From Euphorbia lathyris (Eukaryota > Streptophyta > Magnoliopsida > Malpighiales > Euphorbiaceae): DNA of 64,000 nucleotides. Below, piece after piece: positions 46,327-56,546 of this stretch. The position numbers were made by a program, and so were the translations under genes. Every line of letters begins with the position of its first letter. Position 1 is the first letter of the stretch. The stretch is taken from positions 84,391,501-84,455,500 of the forward strand of contig NC_088915.1 in assembly GCF_963576675.1 (NCBI RefSeq), given 5' to 3'. The notes under the pieces were generated by a model, which saw only the letters and a list, made by a program, of their open reading frames with translations, had not been told where the DNA came from and ran no database searches.

Positions 46327-47085
46327 TTAATGACATTTGATAATCCCCATTCTTTCAACATGTTCACTAAACACCTTAGGGGATAATCCTTTTGTCAACG
46401 AATCCGCAACCATAACATTTGTGCTAATGTGTTCTATTGACACTCTTTGTTTCTGAACTTCTTCCTTAACAACAAGGTATTTAATTTCCATATGTTTAGC
46501 ACCTTGCGAATACTTGTCGTTTTTAGAAAAGAAGACTGCTGCAGAATTATCACAGTAAATTTTCAGCGGCTTGGCAATACTGTCGATAATTTCAAGTCCT
46601 GAAATAAAGTTCCGCAACCATAATCCTTGAATTGTGGCCTGAAAACATGCCACGAACTCAGCTTACATAGTGGATGTAGCAATAATTGATTCTTTTGCAC
46701 TCTTCCATGAAATTGCTCCTCCAGCTAATTGGAACAAATAACCAAATGTGCATTTTCTAGTATCTACACATCCTCCATAATCTGAATCTGAATATCCAAT
46801 CACTTTAAGATGATTAGATCTTTTATAAGTGAGCATATGATCTTTTGTTCCTTGAAGATATCGCAACACTTTCTTTGCAGCTTTCCAATGATCTAATCCT
46901 GGGTTACTTTGATACCTGCCCAACATTCCAACAGCAAAACTGATGTCTGGCCTGGTACAAGTCTGTGCATACATCAAACTCCCAACAATAGATGCATAAG
47001 GAATATTTTCCATTTGACTGCGTTCCAATTCATTCTTTGGACATTGATCGAGACTAAATTTATCTCCTTTCTGAATTGGAACAAC
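46327..47085 (-). pseudogene. Copia RNase H and end of reverse transcriptase, 3' part of pol
   Basis: The frame resumes with VVPIQKGDKFSLDQCPKNE, then YASIVGSLMYAQTCTRPDI, SDSDYGGCVDTRKC (RNase H), AEFVACFQAT, DNSAAVFFSKN and VADSLTKGLSPKVF. It ends at 46327. A TAA at 46663-46665 interrupts it after ATSTM. The upstream pol (47588-49429) is separated by about 415 bp of foreign DNA. Confidence 0.85.
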
Positions 47086-47503
47086 ACTTAAGGATTTGAA
47101 GCGGAAGCATGTTTGTATTTAGGAAACGAATTTCAAAAATTTTCCCTAAACAAACAATCAGTGTGATCCAATCACTCTGATAAACAGTCAAACATCTGAT
47201 GTCTGACATCAAATCCTTAACCAAGATCATTAAGTTATTTAATAATCAAATTGATATTTATACTACGAGATTGGAATAAATACCTCTTGTAGATTCCAAT
47301 CAAGTATTAAAGCTTCTCTAGTGGTGAAGCCTCTAGTCGATTAGATCAAGCCTCGAAGAAATCAGAACTCTTGCTCAAAGATTGATGAACACCGAAAATC
47401 CACCAAAAATATATATCTAGTTTTTGATATACATATATGGATATGTTCACTTCACTAATAAGTGACATACATATATATTATATATATATATATATCAAAC
47501 ATA
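47086..47503 (-). mobile_element. Small insertion in copia pol, possibly a solo LTR
   Basis: About 415 bp separate ...NMEKCFAMD from ...VVPIQKGDKF of the same pol. On the minus strand it may start TGTTTGATATATATA and end CTTCCGCTTCA. It contains TAGTATAAATATC (TATA-like) and an (AT)n tract. No target duplication was found, so borders and type are uncertain. Confidence 0.4.
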
Positions 47504-49447
47504 TCAATCCATTGCAAAGCATTTTTCCATATTGAATCTCTCTAGAATCCTTTTAATATATGCTTTCTGAGATAATCCCAATAATCCTTATGATCTGTCA
47601 CGAAATATTTCTATTCCAATCACATAGGATGCCTCACCCATATCTTTCATTTCAAAGCTTTTAGAGAGAAATTCTTTGGTTTGACGTAATAAACCAAGAT
47701 CATTAGTTGCAAGCAAGATATCATCAACATACAGAACTAGAATTATAAGCTTACTCCCACTGATCTTCAGATACATACATCGATCAACAATGTTTTCCTT
47801 AAATCCAAAAGATGTGATGGTATCATTGAACTTAAGATACCATTGTCGGGAAGCTTGTTTTAGCCCATATATTGACTTTTTCAATTTACACACCATATTT
47901 TTCTTTCCTTCAACCATAAATCCTTCTGGTTGAACCATATAAACATCCTCATCTAAATTCCCATTTAAAAAAGCGGTTTTCACATCCATTTGGTGAAGCT
48001 CTAAATCATAATGAGCTACCAATGCCATAATAATTCTAAAAGAATCTTTTCTAGAAACAGGTGAAAAAGTTTCTTTAAAATCAATACCCTCTTTTTGAGT
48101 AAAACCTTTGGCAACAAGTCTAGCCTTGTAACGTTTGATATTGCCTTTCGAGTCACGTTTAGTCTTAAAGACCCACCTACACCCAACTCGTTTACAACCT
48201 TCTGGCAATTCAACAAGGTCCCAAACTTTGTTGTGGTCCATTGATTTCATCTCTTCGTTCATGGAATCTAACCACTTAGTAGAATTATAACGTTTTATAG
48301 CTTGTGAAAATGAAACTGGATCATTGTCGATTCCTTCCTCAAATTCTGTCTCTTGCAGATAAACCACATAATCATCAGAAATAGCAGATCTCTTTTCCCT
48401 TACAGATATCCTTAATGTAGTTTCTTGTGCTTCACTTATGATAGGTTCATTCATGGAAACTTCATTTAGTGGAGTTGGATCACTAATTTGTTGTTCTTGT
48501 AATTCATTAACATGGTCAACATGTATAGGAACAACAACTTGAGAGGAAGCTACAGGAAAAGGAACTTGCACTCTAACTTCTTGAATTTCCACATTTCGTG
48601 GTTCTAAACTCCCACTGACTTCACCATTCTCAATGAACCTAGCATTTCCAGTTTCAACAACTCTTGTACTATGGTTAGGACAATAAAATCTATACCCTTT
48701 AGATTTTTCTGGATAACCAATGAAAAAACCACTGGTTGTTCTTGAATCCAGTTTCTTTTCTTGTGGATTATAAATTCTTACTTCCGCTGGGCAACCCCAA
48801 ACATGCAGGTGCCTTAAACTGGGTTTCCTTCCTGTCCACAGTTCAAAAGGAGTCTTTGGAACTGCCTTACTAGGAACCCTATTTAATAAATACATAGCGG
48901 TTTTTAAAACATGCATCCACAATGATTTGGGTAAAGATGAATTACTTAACATACTTCTAACCATATCCATTAATGTACGATTACGCCTTTCTGTAACACC
49001 GTTTTGTTGCGGTGTTCCTGACATTGTGTATTGAGCACAAATACCACGAATTTCTAGGAATTTAGCAAATGGACCAGGGTGTTGTCCATTTTCATCATAC
49101 CTTCCGTAATATTCACCACCTCTATCAGATCTGACAATTTTCACCTTTTTATCTAGTTGCCTTTCAACCTCATTGATAAACACCTCAAGGATATCTACTG
49201 ATTGAGATTTTTCATGCAATAAATAGACATACCCATAACATGAAAAATCATCAATAAAAGTGATGAAATATCGTTCTCCACCAAAAGATGGAACATCAAA
49301 AGGCCCACAAATATCAGCGTGTATAATCTCAAGGAGTTGTGAACTTCTTGTGGCTGCTTTCTTAATTGTGTGTTTTGTGTGTTTTCCCTTAATACAATCC
49401 ACACATATTCCAAGATCAGTAAAATCCAAATCAGGTAGGATTTCATT
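47504..49447 (-). pseudogene. Copia integrase and reverse transcriptase
   Basis: The open part is 613 codons (47588-49429). Integrase: [16 protein letters not shown] (end of zinc motif), [39 protein letters not shown]. Reverse transcriptase: [39 protein letters not shown] and the LYVDDILLA active site. TAA at 47588-47590 (CAA to TAA is the simplest change) breaks the frame before GLLGLSQKAYIKRILERF. Catalytic residues are all present, so only stops inactivate it. Confidence 0.9.
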
Positions 49448-50185
49448 CTATATTAATGCCTCCATTCTTGCTTTGGATATATGACCCAAACGTTTATGCC
49501 ACAAGTTAGCAGACGATTCATTACTTAAACCACGTTTAGTTCCAACGTTTTGATGCAAGGTTAACAAAGTTTCGGCAAAATTAGAATCAAGCTTTAATTT
49601 GTATAAGCCATCATAAAGAATACCAGAACCAATAAAGAGATTTTGTTTAAACAAACTAAAACAACTATTCCCAAATTTAAATGTATACCCAGAATTATCA
49701 AGTCTAGACAAAGAAATCAAATTACGAGAAATAGAAGGAACATAAAAGGTCTGAAAAAGATCTAAATGATGTCCAGTGTCTAAAATCAAACGGTAAGTGC
49801 CAATGGCTTCAACTGGAACTTTGACCCGGTTTCCCATAAAGATGAACTTTTCATTTAGGCTTATGGTCTGGGTTGAAAGGAATCCCTGCATCGTATTTGA
49901 AACATGAGTGGTACAACCATAATCAATCCACCAAGTATTATAAGGAACTTCAGCTAAATTTGATTCGAAACATATTAAAGCCTTAAGCTTACATTTCTTT
50001 TCGAACCATGCCTTACGTTTCAGGCAGTCTTTCTGATAGTGTCCATGTTTTTTACAAAAATGACACACATCCTTGTTTGGTTCCTTTTTGTGGATTTGGA
50101 CTGATGACTGATTTATTTTTGATAGTCCTTTCTTGCCCTTTCCATACTTCTTTCCTGGTTTCTTTCCAACTCCTTTATTACCCAT
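49448..50185 (-). pseudogene. Copia gag zinc knuckle, protease and start of integrase
   Basis: A Lys/Gly-rich start leads to the CCHC knuckle CHFCKKHGHYQKDC. The protease region has WWIDYGCTTHVSN, where the usual active-site Asp-Ser/Thr-Gly/Ala is replaced by Asp-Tyr-Gly. Integrase HHCC begins with LWHKRLGHIS. It ends at TAG 49448-49450 (CAG to TAG likely), after which the frame continues into the pol section. Confidence 0.85.
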
Positions 50186-50203
50186 GAGATTAATTGAATG
50201 AAT

Positions 50204-50836
50204 TCATGGTTTCTTAAGCCTTACCTCCTCTTGAATGAGCATACTTTGCAATTCATGCACATTCCATTTGTCCTTTAGAGTATTGTAGTTCATATGAAAT
50301 GGACCATACTCCGAAGGTAAGGAATTAAGAATAAACTTTACTAGGAAATTTTCATTCACTTCCATTCCTATAGACTTCAGTCTTGCAGCAATATTGGACA
50401 TTTCAATAATATGCTGGTGCATGGTACGAGAACCATAAAACTTAATAGTGGTTAAAGTACCCATTAGTGTCCCAGCAAAAGACTTATCAGCAGACTCAGA
50501 CTGGGAACATTCTTCCACAAATTTCATAAATTCCTTAGCACTTTCGGTTTTATTTATTGTGGACTTGATGTTGTTTGCTACTATCATTCGCATAAACATT
50601 AAGCTTAGTCTGTTAGATTTTTCCTATGCTTTATAGGCAGATCTCTGTTCGGCACTACTAGTAGCGGTAAGTGCATTAGGTGCATCAATTAAGAGTGCCA
50701 AATCAAGATCTAAAACACCAAGGTGAAACTGGATTTGTTCACACCATTCAGAGAAATTAAGCCCATTGAATTTAATTACAGACGTTGCTTGCGAATGAAG
50801 AGAGACAGGAACAGATGCTGCAAATATATAACTCAT
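50204..50836 (-). pseudogene. Copia gag
   Basis: Starts at 50836 (MSYIFAASVPVSLHSQ). Motifs are FNGLNFSEWCEQIQFHLGV, then, after TAG 50624-50626 (Trp expected), SLMFMRMIVANNIKST, TTIKFYGSRTMHQHIIEMS and LPSEYGPFHMNYNTLKDKW: a copia gag of the UBN2 type. A second stop, TAA at 50204-50206, separates it from the zinc-knuckle part. The ATG lies about 740 bp from the primer site. Confidence 0.85.
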
Positions 50837-51578
50837 CCATTAATATCTTGAGTAAAATTTAGTTTCAGTAATAAAGATTCAGAATTTTATAGCATCATCA
50901 AATGTAGATTGAAATTCTCCTTTGGGTAAAACAACAATATACAACAATGAAACAAAACATAATTGATGCTTAATTCAATTACACGTAATTTGTAATTAAT
51001 ATACTCCAATTAGATATATTTGTTATCTTTGGATATACTAAACATGTCTAATCAAGCATATCAATTAACACCGAATGTTCATAAAATTATAAAATAACTA
51101 ATCAACCTTTGGACGATCCTAAAATATTTTATAACAATGAACGTCAATATACTCATGATAATCACAATTACATCTCAGTTATAAGCATCACGTACACATG
51201 AGTAATTGAAATTATTTTAACATGATATCTATGAAACCTTTCTAATTTGGCCACTTTGGCGACTAACAAATTATACATAATATAGATATCAAATGAAAAT
51301 AATATTATACAATTTGTATAAGACATTAATATTTAGTTACTTTGGTGACTAAATTCATTACTGATGTTTAGAGGTATAATAAAAACAATTTATACAATAT
51401 TTGGCCCTAACAGTACAAAAAGGATTTGGCCAGTAAACATTCATAATTCAAAAACCAAAAATAGTGAACAAGAAATGATGAGGTATCGTCATCAAATATC
51501 TATCAATCAATTAATTAGAATGACATTAACCTTTTCCCTTCACAGATAATATATATGGCCTTTCAATTTAAACAAAAC
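50837..51578. other. Copia 5' untranslated leader
   Basis: AT-rich DNA between gag and the primer site. No gene seen. TTTGGCCACTTTGGCGACTAA and TTAGTTACTTTGGTGACTAA at about 51246 and 51335 are a degenerate direct repeat of roughly 90 bp. Confidence 0.55.
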
Positions 51579-51595
51579 CAGGCTCTGATACCACA
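51579..51595 (-). promoter_or_regulatory. Copia primer binding site for initiator Met tRNA
   Basis: On the minus strand TGGTATCAGAGCCTGG follows the 5' LTR end after two to three bases. TGGTATCAGAGC is the standard complement of the plant tRNA-iMet 3' end used by many copia elements. Confidence 0.9.
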
Positions 51596-52074
51596 TGTTT
51601 AGAAATCTTAGATTTCATAATAATATTAGACAAACATAATTGCCCAGATGTTTGAATAAGATGACTTTCACAAACACTTAATAACAGTCAGAAGAGCGTA
51701 CCTTGATCCATGACGATTACAATCGAGTTCTTCTAGAATCACGAGAATTGTGTTTCTCTCACTTAACCCTTTAGACTTTACAGATTTTCTAGATGGAGAG
51801 AAAATGACTTTTTGATAAGTTAGAAAGAGGACCAATTCTGATTTATGTTCTATAAATATACCTTCCATCAATGTATCTCTTCATCCATAAGGTACCTTTT
51901 CATTAATGAACCAATAGGAGTCAACGTACCCTTTGGTTAGTCAAACATGATGATTGATCGTACCCTTACGTGAACTGACCAATAGGATTTATTGTTTTAT
52001 TTTATTAAAGCATATAAGTATATAATATCTTAGGACCATATTCTAACTTGATGTAAATTATGGAAAATCCAACA
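51596..52074 (-). repeat. 5' LTR of the copia element
   Basis: 479 bp, starting (minus) TGTTGGATTTTCCATAA and ending CTAAACA. A near-identical partner is at 44821-45298. Confidence 0.92.
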
Positions 52075-52611
52075 ATATTATCTCTTACAAACTCGACCAT
52101 TCGCTCTGCACTTATGGAGGAGACAGCTTCGGCTTCTACCCATTTCGTAAAGTGATCAACGACTACCACCACGTATCTCCTTTGTCTCTTGGTAGGAGGA
52201 AAAGGTCCGACAATGTCGATACCCCAAATGGCGAAAGGTCGTCCCTCGATGATGGGAGTTTGTAGGTGCTTAGCCGTGTGAGATTCATTCGTATGAACCT
52301 GGCAGTTATTACAAGACTCTACCAACTTCTGAGCATCAAGCTCCGCCGTAGGCCAATAAAATCAAAACAGCCTGGACTTTTTCAGAATGGAGGCGGAAGC
52401 TTCATGGGCTCCACAAGCACCTTCATGTAACTCTTTGAGGATCTCTTGTCCCTCCTCTGTCGTAACACACTTCAACTAAGGTTGTCTGAAAGATTTTCTG
52501 TACAGGTGATCATTTATTATGGAGAAGTATGCTGCTTTTCTTACCGTCCGCCTAACTTCTTCTTTGTCTTGAGGCAAAGTTCCGTCTGCGAGGTACTGTT
52601 GGATTGGCGAT
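52075..52611 (-). pseudogene. Tat A integrase N-terminal part and RNase H/integrase linker
   Basis: Minus-strand translation across several frames shows QDKEEVRRTVRKAAYFSI, then the zinc (HHCC) motif ELHEGACGAHEAS ... LVESCNNCQVHTNE, then FAIWGIDIVGPFPPTKRQRR and DHFTKWVEAEAVS, reaching EFVRDN at the copia insertion. Stops lie near 52360 and 52476. The sequence ends at 52611, where Tat B is inserted, so the Tat A reverse transcriptase should lie beyond Tat B, outside the window. Confidence 0.82.
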
Positions 52612-54844
52612 TGTTAGACAAGGTGCCGAACGGCCTCGCCCGGGCGGACCGGGGGGTGGACACCTCATGGCGATGTAAGAGGTGATTGGCGGCGAAACCA
52701 ACCAATCGTGGAATCAAGCTGCTCGGCAGGACCGGAGCTCGGAGTATGGAAGAGTCGCCACCCACGAATGGGAAAATGAACACCGATCCCTTGCGGGAGA
52801 CCGGTGAGGGTTCGAGAAACTTAGGTACGAGCCGAGAAGGCTAGCTCCTTTCCAGAGAAAGGCTACTAGGCACCCCGACATCGCCCGATTATGAACCACC
52901 GGCCTCCTACTCAGCGTGTTAGGCGATAACGGACTAATCGTATATTTCTTCAAGTTTAAAATTCATTTGAAACCTTTTCTTTCTCGTTTTGAAAACCGTT
53001 TTGAGCATATATTATTGAAAGCCACTTTAGTAAAGAATCACCCATTTACATAAATTAAAAATACATAGGAGAGAGAAGGGGAGAAGGAAGAATTGATTTA
53101 TTCATAGTGTGATTTATACTTTATATTATACACTAACTCTAAGCTAATCTCATTCCCCAAAACGAGTTTACTTACATGGTTCGTACCTTAATCGCCGTTG
53201 GAATGAATTAGGTACGTTTTAAAACCCCGTTAATTTACATGACATCGACTCGAATCGCCGTTGGAACGACTCGGGTGCTTGAAAATGTGGGATAAAAAAC
53301 TTTAACTCCAAAAACGTGATTAGACATACAAGTCCATTTATTTTGTACAAACCATTTAAGAAAACGATTCAAAACTCTATTATTTACAATGAAAACGATT
53401 TTAATTACAAGGTTCGCCTAATCCGTCGTTGGAACGGATTAAGGTTTCAACACGTGATATTTTGGAAATGGTTAAAAAAAATGACAAGAAAGCGTTATTT
53501 ACACTTTAGGAATATCTAGAAAAGCTTTAATTTAAACAAACAAATAAAACTCTCTTTTTTGTGGTTTATTTTCCCCTCTTTCACTCAATTATCCTTTATG
53601 TAGATAAAATGACAACAAGTAATGAATTAAATCTCAAAATTCACCAAATAAAACCAATTTAAAACACATACACCTAAATGTCAAAAGAATAAGAAAAAAC
53701 AAAAGGTTATATACATGTATATATGCATTTTGTCTAAAAATAATGATAAAAAAATGAGTAAGAGGATAATAAGTAATAAATATATAGGTATAAGAAATGA
53801 TAGTGAAAATATTAAATAGAGTACATTTTTATCCTACTTATAACTATGTGAAAATAATGAAAATCATAAAAACTAGAAAATAAGTTTGATATAATAAGTA
53901 CATAGAAAATACCCTTCCCTAAATAATAGCTAAACCATCATTTGATAACCCAAGAATATATATACATATATACCAAAACCAAATCAATGAAAATCATAAT
54001 AAAAAATACAAAATAATTAAATATATAGGTAGTTATTAAGTAAATACCTCAAAAATAATTTCTACCAACATGTTACATAATTATACGTATATATATAAAG
54101 GATTAAAATGCCAAAAAGTTGAGAAAATGGTTTTAAAGGGTGATTTTCGGTTTCCAGCAGATTACCGACGGAAAATTCGTCGCCAATCTGCTGTTAGTGA
54201 CAGAAAAAGGAGAATTACAGAAACAATCCACAACTTTCCAGATTTATTCAAACACTTTGGATTAGATCTATTCTATCGTTTTGGACCTCCGAACTACCAA
54301 AAATGGATCATAGTCTATAACGGAGGTTCCTAAACGATGTTTTTTATTTAAAACGTTATTTAGAAAAATTTTGAAAACTTATAATTACAACGTTTTTAAT
54401 CCCGAACTACCTTTGAATCGGATCACGGTTCGTATTGGGATATTAAAACGAGGTTTTTATTTCAAAACAAAACCGAACGTTTATTTAACACGAGGCGAAA
54501 ATTAAATGAATACGAAAAATTAAATAAAGCGTGATAAATAAATAAATAACTAAATAAATAAAACTATAACCTAAAAATAAATAAATAAAGGAAATAAATT
54601 AAATAAAATAAAACGAGTCTAGTCCTCGGATAATACCTCAAGATCGGTATCTGACAGTCGAAGTCGGTTGATTCCGCGAATCGTGATTTTCCGGTGTTTT
54701 TTGTGTTTTCGATAAAATATTCAACTTTGGAAAATTTGGATTTTTTTGGAAAAAAAAATATTTTCTCTAAAAAATTGACTTTCTCTCTCCAAAAATGTAT
54801 AGAGTGAGAAAGCTCTAAAAATTCTCCCTCCTCCAAATGCATGG

Positions 54845-54873
54845 GGATCCGTGCCTTTTATAGGCACGGATCC
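54845..54873 (-). promoter_or_regulatory. Tat B TATA box in the loop of a perfect hairpin
   Basis: GGATCCGTGCC, then TTTTATA, then GGCACGGATCC: 11-bp arms around a 7-base loop that, on the minus strand, is the TATAAAA box of the LTR promoter. Confidence 0.8.
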
Positions 54874-54880
54874 CGAAATC

Positions 54881-55072
54881 TTTGGGCGACGCCCGGCTAA
54901 AGTTGGGCGTCGCCCAAAGTAGGTTGGGCGAACGCCCAACTTTTGTTGGGCGAACGCCCAACGCATGTTGGGCGTCGCCCAACTGAAGTTGTTGGGCGTT
55001 CGCCCAACTAGGTTGGGCGTTCGCCCAACCACGTTAGGCGTCCGCCCAACGAAGGTTGGGCGTTCGCCCAAC
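54881..55072. repeat. Array of nine short palindromes GTTGGGCG-NN-CGCCCAAC in the Tat B U3 region
   Basis: Nine palindromes of 15-18 bp spaced about 20-24 bp (for example 54923-54940, 54945-54962, 54991-55008, 55012-55029, 55055-55072). The central dinucleotide varies (AA, TT, or merged GA/GT). A more diverged GC-rich continuation with CGGGCGTGCG words reaches about 55265. The array begins about 20 bp upstream of the TATA box in the direction of LTR transcription. Confidence 0.88.
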
Positions 55073-55405
55073 GTCGTTTGGTGCTCGCCCAGAGGCTACC
55101 GGATGTGCGCGTCCAGCGGCCGTCGGGCGTGCGCCCCGTGCTGTCGGGCGCGCGCGCCCAGCGGACGTCAAGCGTGCGTCCCGCGCTGCCGGGCGTGCGT
55201 CCAACTGTCATCGGACACGCGTCGGCTGCCGCTAGGCGTTCGCACCGCGTCGCTGAGCACTCGTGAGCCGTCCACTTGACGACCGCGACTCCCATTAACT
55301 TCTTCCCTTTTTATTATATATTTTTGTTTTAAAACTTCCGGAACCAACCGCTTCGACCGTCTTGTTACAGGTTTTCGTCACAGGTCCTCCGACTCGGTGT
55401 CTACA

Positions 55406-55422
55406 GTTGCCCCTACTTTCCT
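55406..55422 (-). promoter_or_regulatory. Tat B polypurine tract
   Basis: The minus strand reads AGGAAAGTAGGGGCAAC directly before the LTR start TGTAGACA, the expected position of the plus-strand primer for reverse transcription. Confidence 0.8.
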
Positions 55423-55688
55423 ATTTTGACAGTGATGTGTGTGTTTTGAAAACGTTTTTTGCTAACGCAACACATGCAATGTAAATATATTAAAGTAAAA
55501 GACACGTAAAGAGTGGGAGGAAGAATACCTGATCTCTGCGCTGCGCGCTCCATCATCGTCTTCGACCCTCTCCGTCCTTGCCTTCGAATCGGCTGCTGGC
55601 GGATGTTCTTCTTAAGGACCCTAGCCTAGATTGACGGCGGGTAAGAAGCTCTTTCTAGCGACCCTAGTCTCTAAATCGATTACGGGTA

Positions 55689-56096
55689 AAAATGGCTCAA
55701 AAGCAACCCTGGTCCATGACCGCGGGTAAAATGGCTCAAAAGCGACCCTGGTCGACGACCGCGGGTAAAATGGCTCAAAAGCAACCCTGGTCCACGACCG
55801 CGGGTAAAATGGCTCGAAAGCAACCCTGGTCCACGACCGCGGGTAAAATGGCTCGAAAGCAACCCTGGTCCACGACCGCGGGTAAGATGGCTCAAAAGCA
55901 ACCCTGGTCCACGACCGCGGGTAAAATGGCTCAAAAGCAACCTTGGTCCACGACCGCGGGTAAAATGGCTCGAAAGCAACCCTGGTCTACGACCGTGGGT
56001 AAAATGGCTTAAAAGCAAGCCTGGTCTATGACCGTGGGTAAAATGGCTCAAAAGCAACCCTGGTCCACGATCGCGGGTAAGATGGCTCAATAGCAA
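55689..56096. repeat. 39-bp tandem repeat (about 10 copies) in the Tat B 3' region
   Basis: The unit starts AAAATGGCTC and contains AAAGCAACCCTGGTC and GACCGCGGGT. Ten or so copies have only a few changes. Because 39 is a multiple of three and the unit lacks stops, both strands carry repeated 13-residue frames, but neither looks like a gene. Two shorter, more decayed units lie at about 55610-55688. Confidence 0.9.
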
Positions 56097-56458
56097 AAGG
56101 TCCTTTCTAACAATTCTGAATTCTAAAGCGCTGTCGTCTGTATCTTTACTGGAGCTATCGTCTCAGGTATTTGAGTTGCTTGATAAGAGCATCCTTATCT
56201 TTTCGTCTGGGACGATTTAGACTAACCATTATTTTTCTGTTGACTGTTGTCTGTATTTTGACTGGCACCACTGTTCTGTAAAATTTGGCTATCATCTGGA
56301 GTCATATCTTGATGTTATCGGTCACCGCTTGGCAGAAACGCAGGCTGAAACGGGCTGCAGATCGGAGGTTTGTGCACCTGGTAATTAATTATTTACTTTT
56401 TACCTTTATGTCACATCGTACCTTTTTCGCTATTTACGGGAATGACATTCCCTTTTCT

Positions 56459-56465
56459 TATATAA
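56459..56465 (+). promoter_or_regulatory. TATA box of the Tat B antisense (PMD) gene
   Basis: TATATAA followed by about 80 bp with a CTCTCTCTCT leader before the first ATG (56544/56547). The spacing and CT-rich leader suit a plant RNA polymerase II promoter lying between the 3' LTR and the antisense gene. Confidence 0.55.
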
Positions 56466-56546
56466 GGTGGTGGGGGTTCATTCCAACCCCACACCTTCTC
56501 TCTCTTCTCTCTCTCTCTCTAACTTCTAATTTGGAGCATTCTCGTG

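Larger units (their letters stand above)
44821..52074 (-). mobile_element. Nearly full-length copia retrotransposon inserted in Tat A integrase
   Basis: The 3' LTR is 44821-45298 and the 5' LTR 51596-52074 (478/479 bp), with TG...CA ends. Target duplication is ATGTT/ATATT (44816-44820, 52075-52079). The LTRs differ at about 15 positions by hand count. Gag, zinc knuckle, protease, integrase, reverse transcriptase and RNase H are in the copia order. Five premature stops and at least one insertion make it inactive. Confidence 0.92.
52612..55405 (-). mobile_element. 3' LTR (2794 bp) of Tat-lineage gypsy element B
   Basis: On the minus strand it starts TGTAGACACCGAGTC and ends GGCACCTTGTCTAACA. 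A polypurine tract lies just outside (55406-55422). The U3 part is GC-rich with a palindrome array and a TATA box at about 54856-54862. The rest is AT-rich without coding capacity. The 5-bp sequence before it, GCGAT (52607-52611), should be one half of the target duplication. Confidence 0.85.

Noticed and set aside
54721..55295. Overlapping frames with GRTPN or GVRPT repeats in the Tat B LTR
   Set aside because: These translate the palindrome array in U3. LTR promoter DNA is not coding here.
55680..56096. Long repeated open frames on both strands (13-residue units)
   Set aside because: They result from a stop-free 39-bp tandem repeat. There is no promoter, no unique sequence and no known family. 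It is also not a CRISPR array, since there are no unique spacers between repeats.
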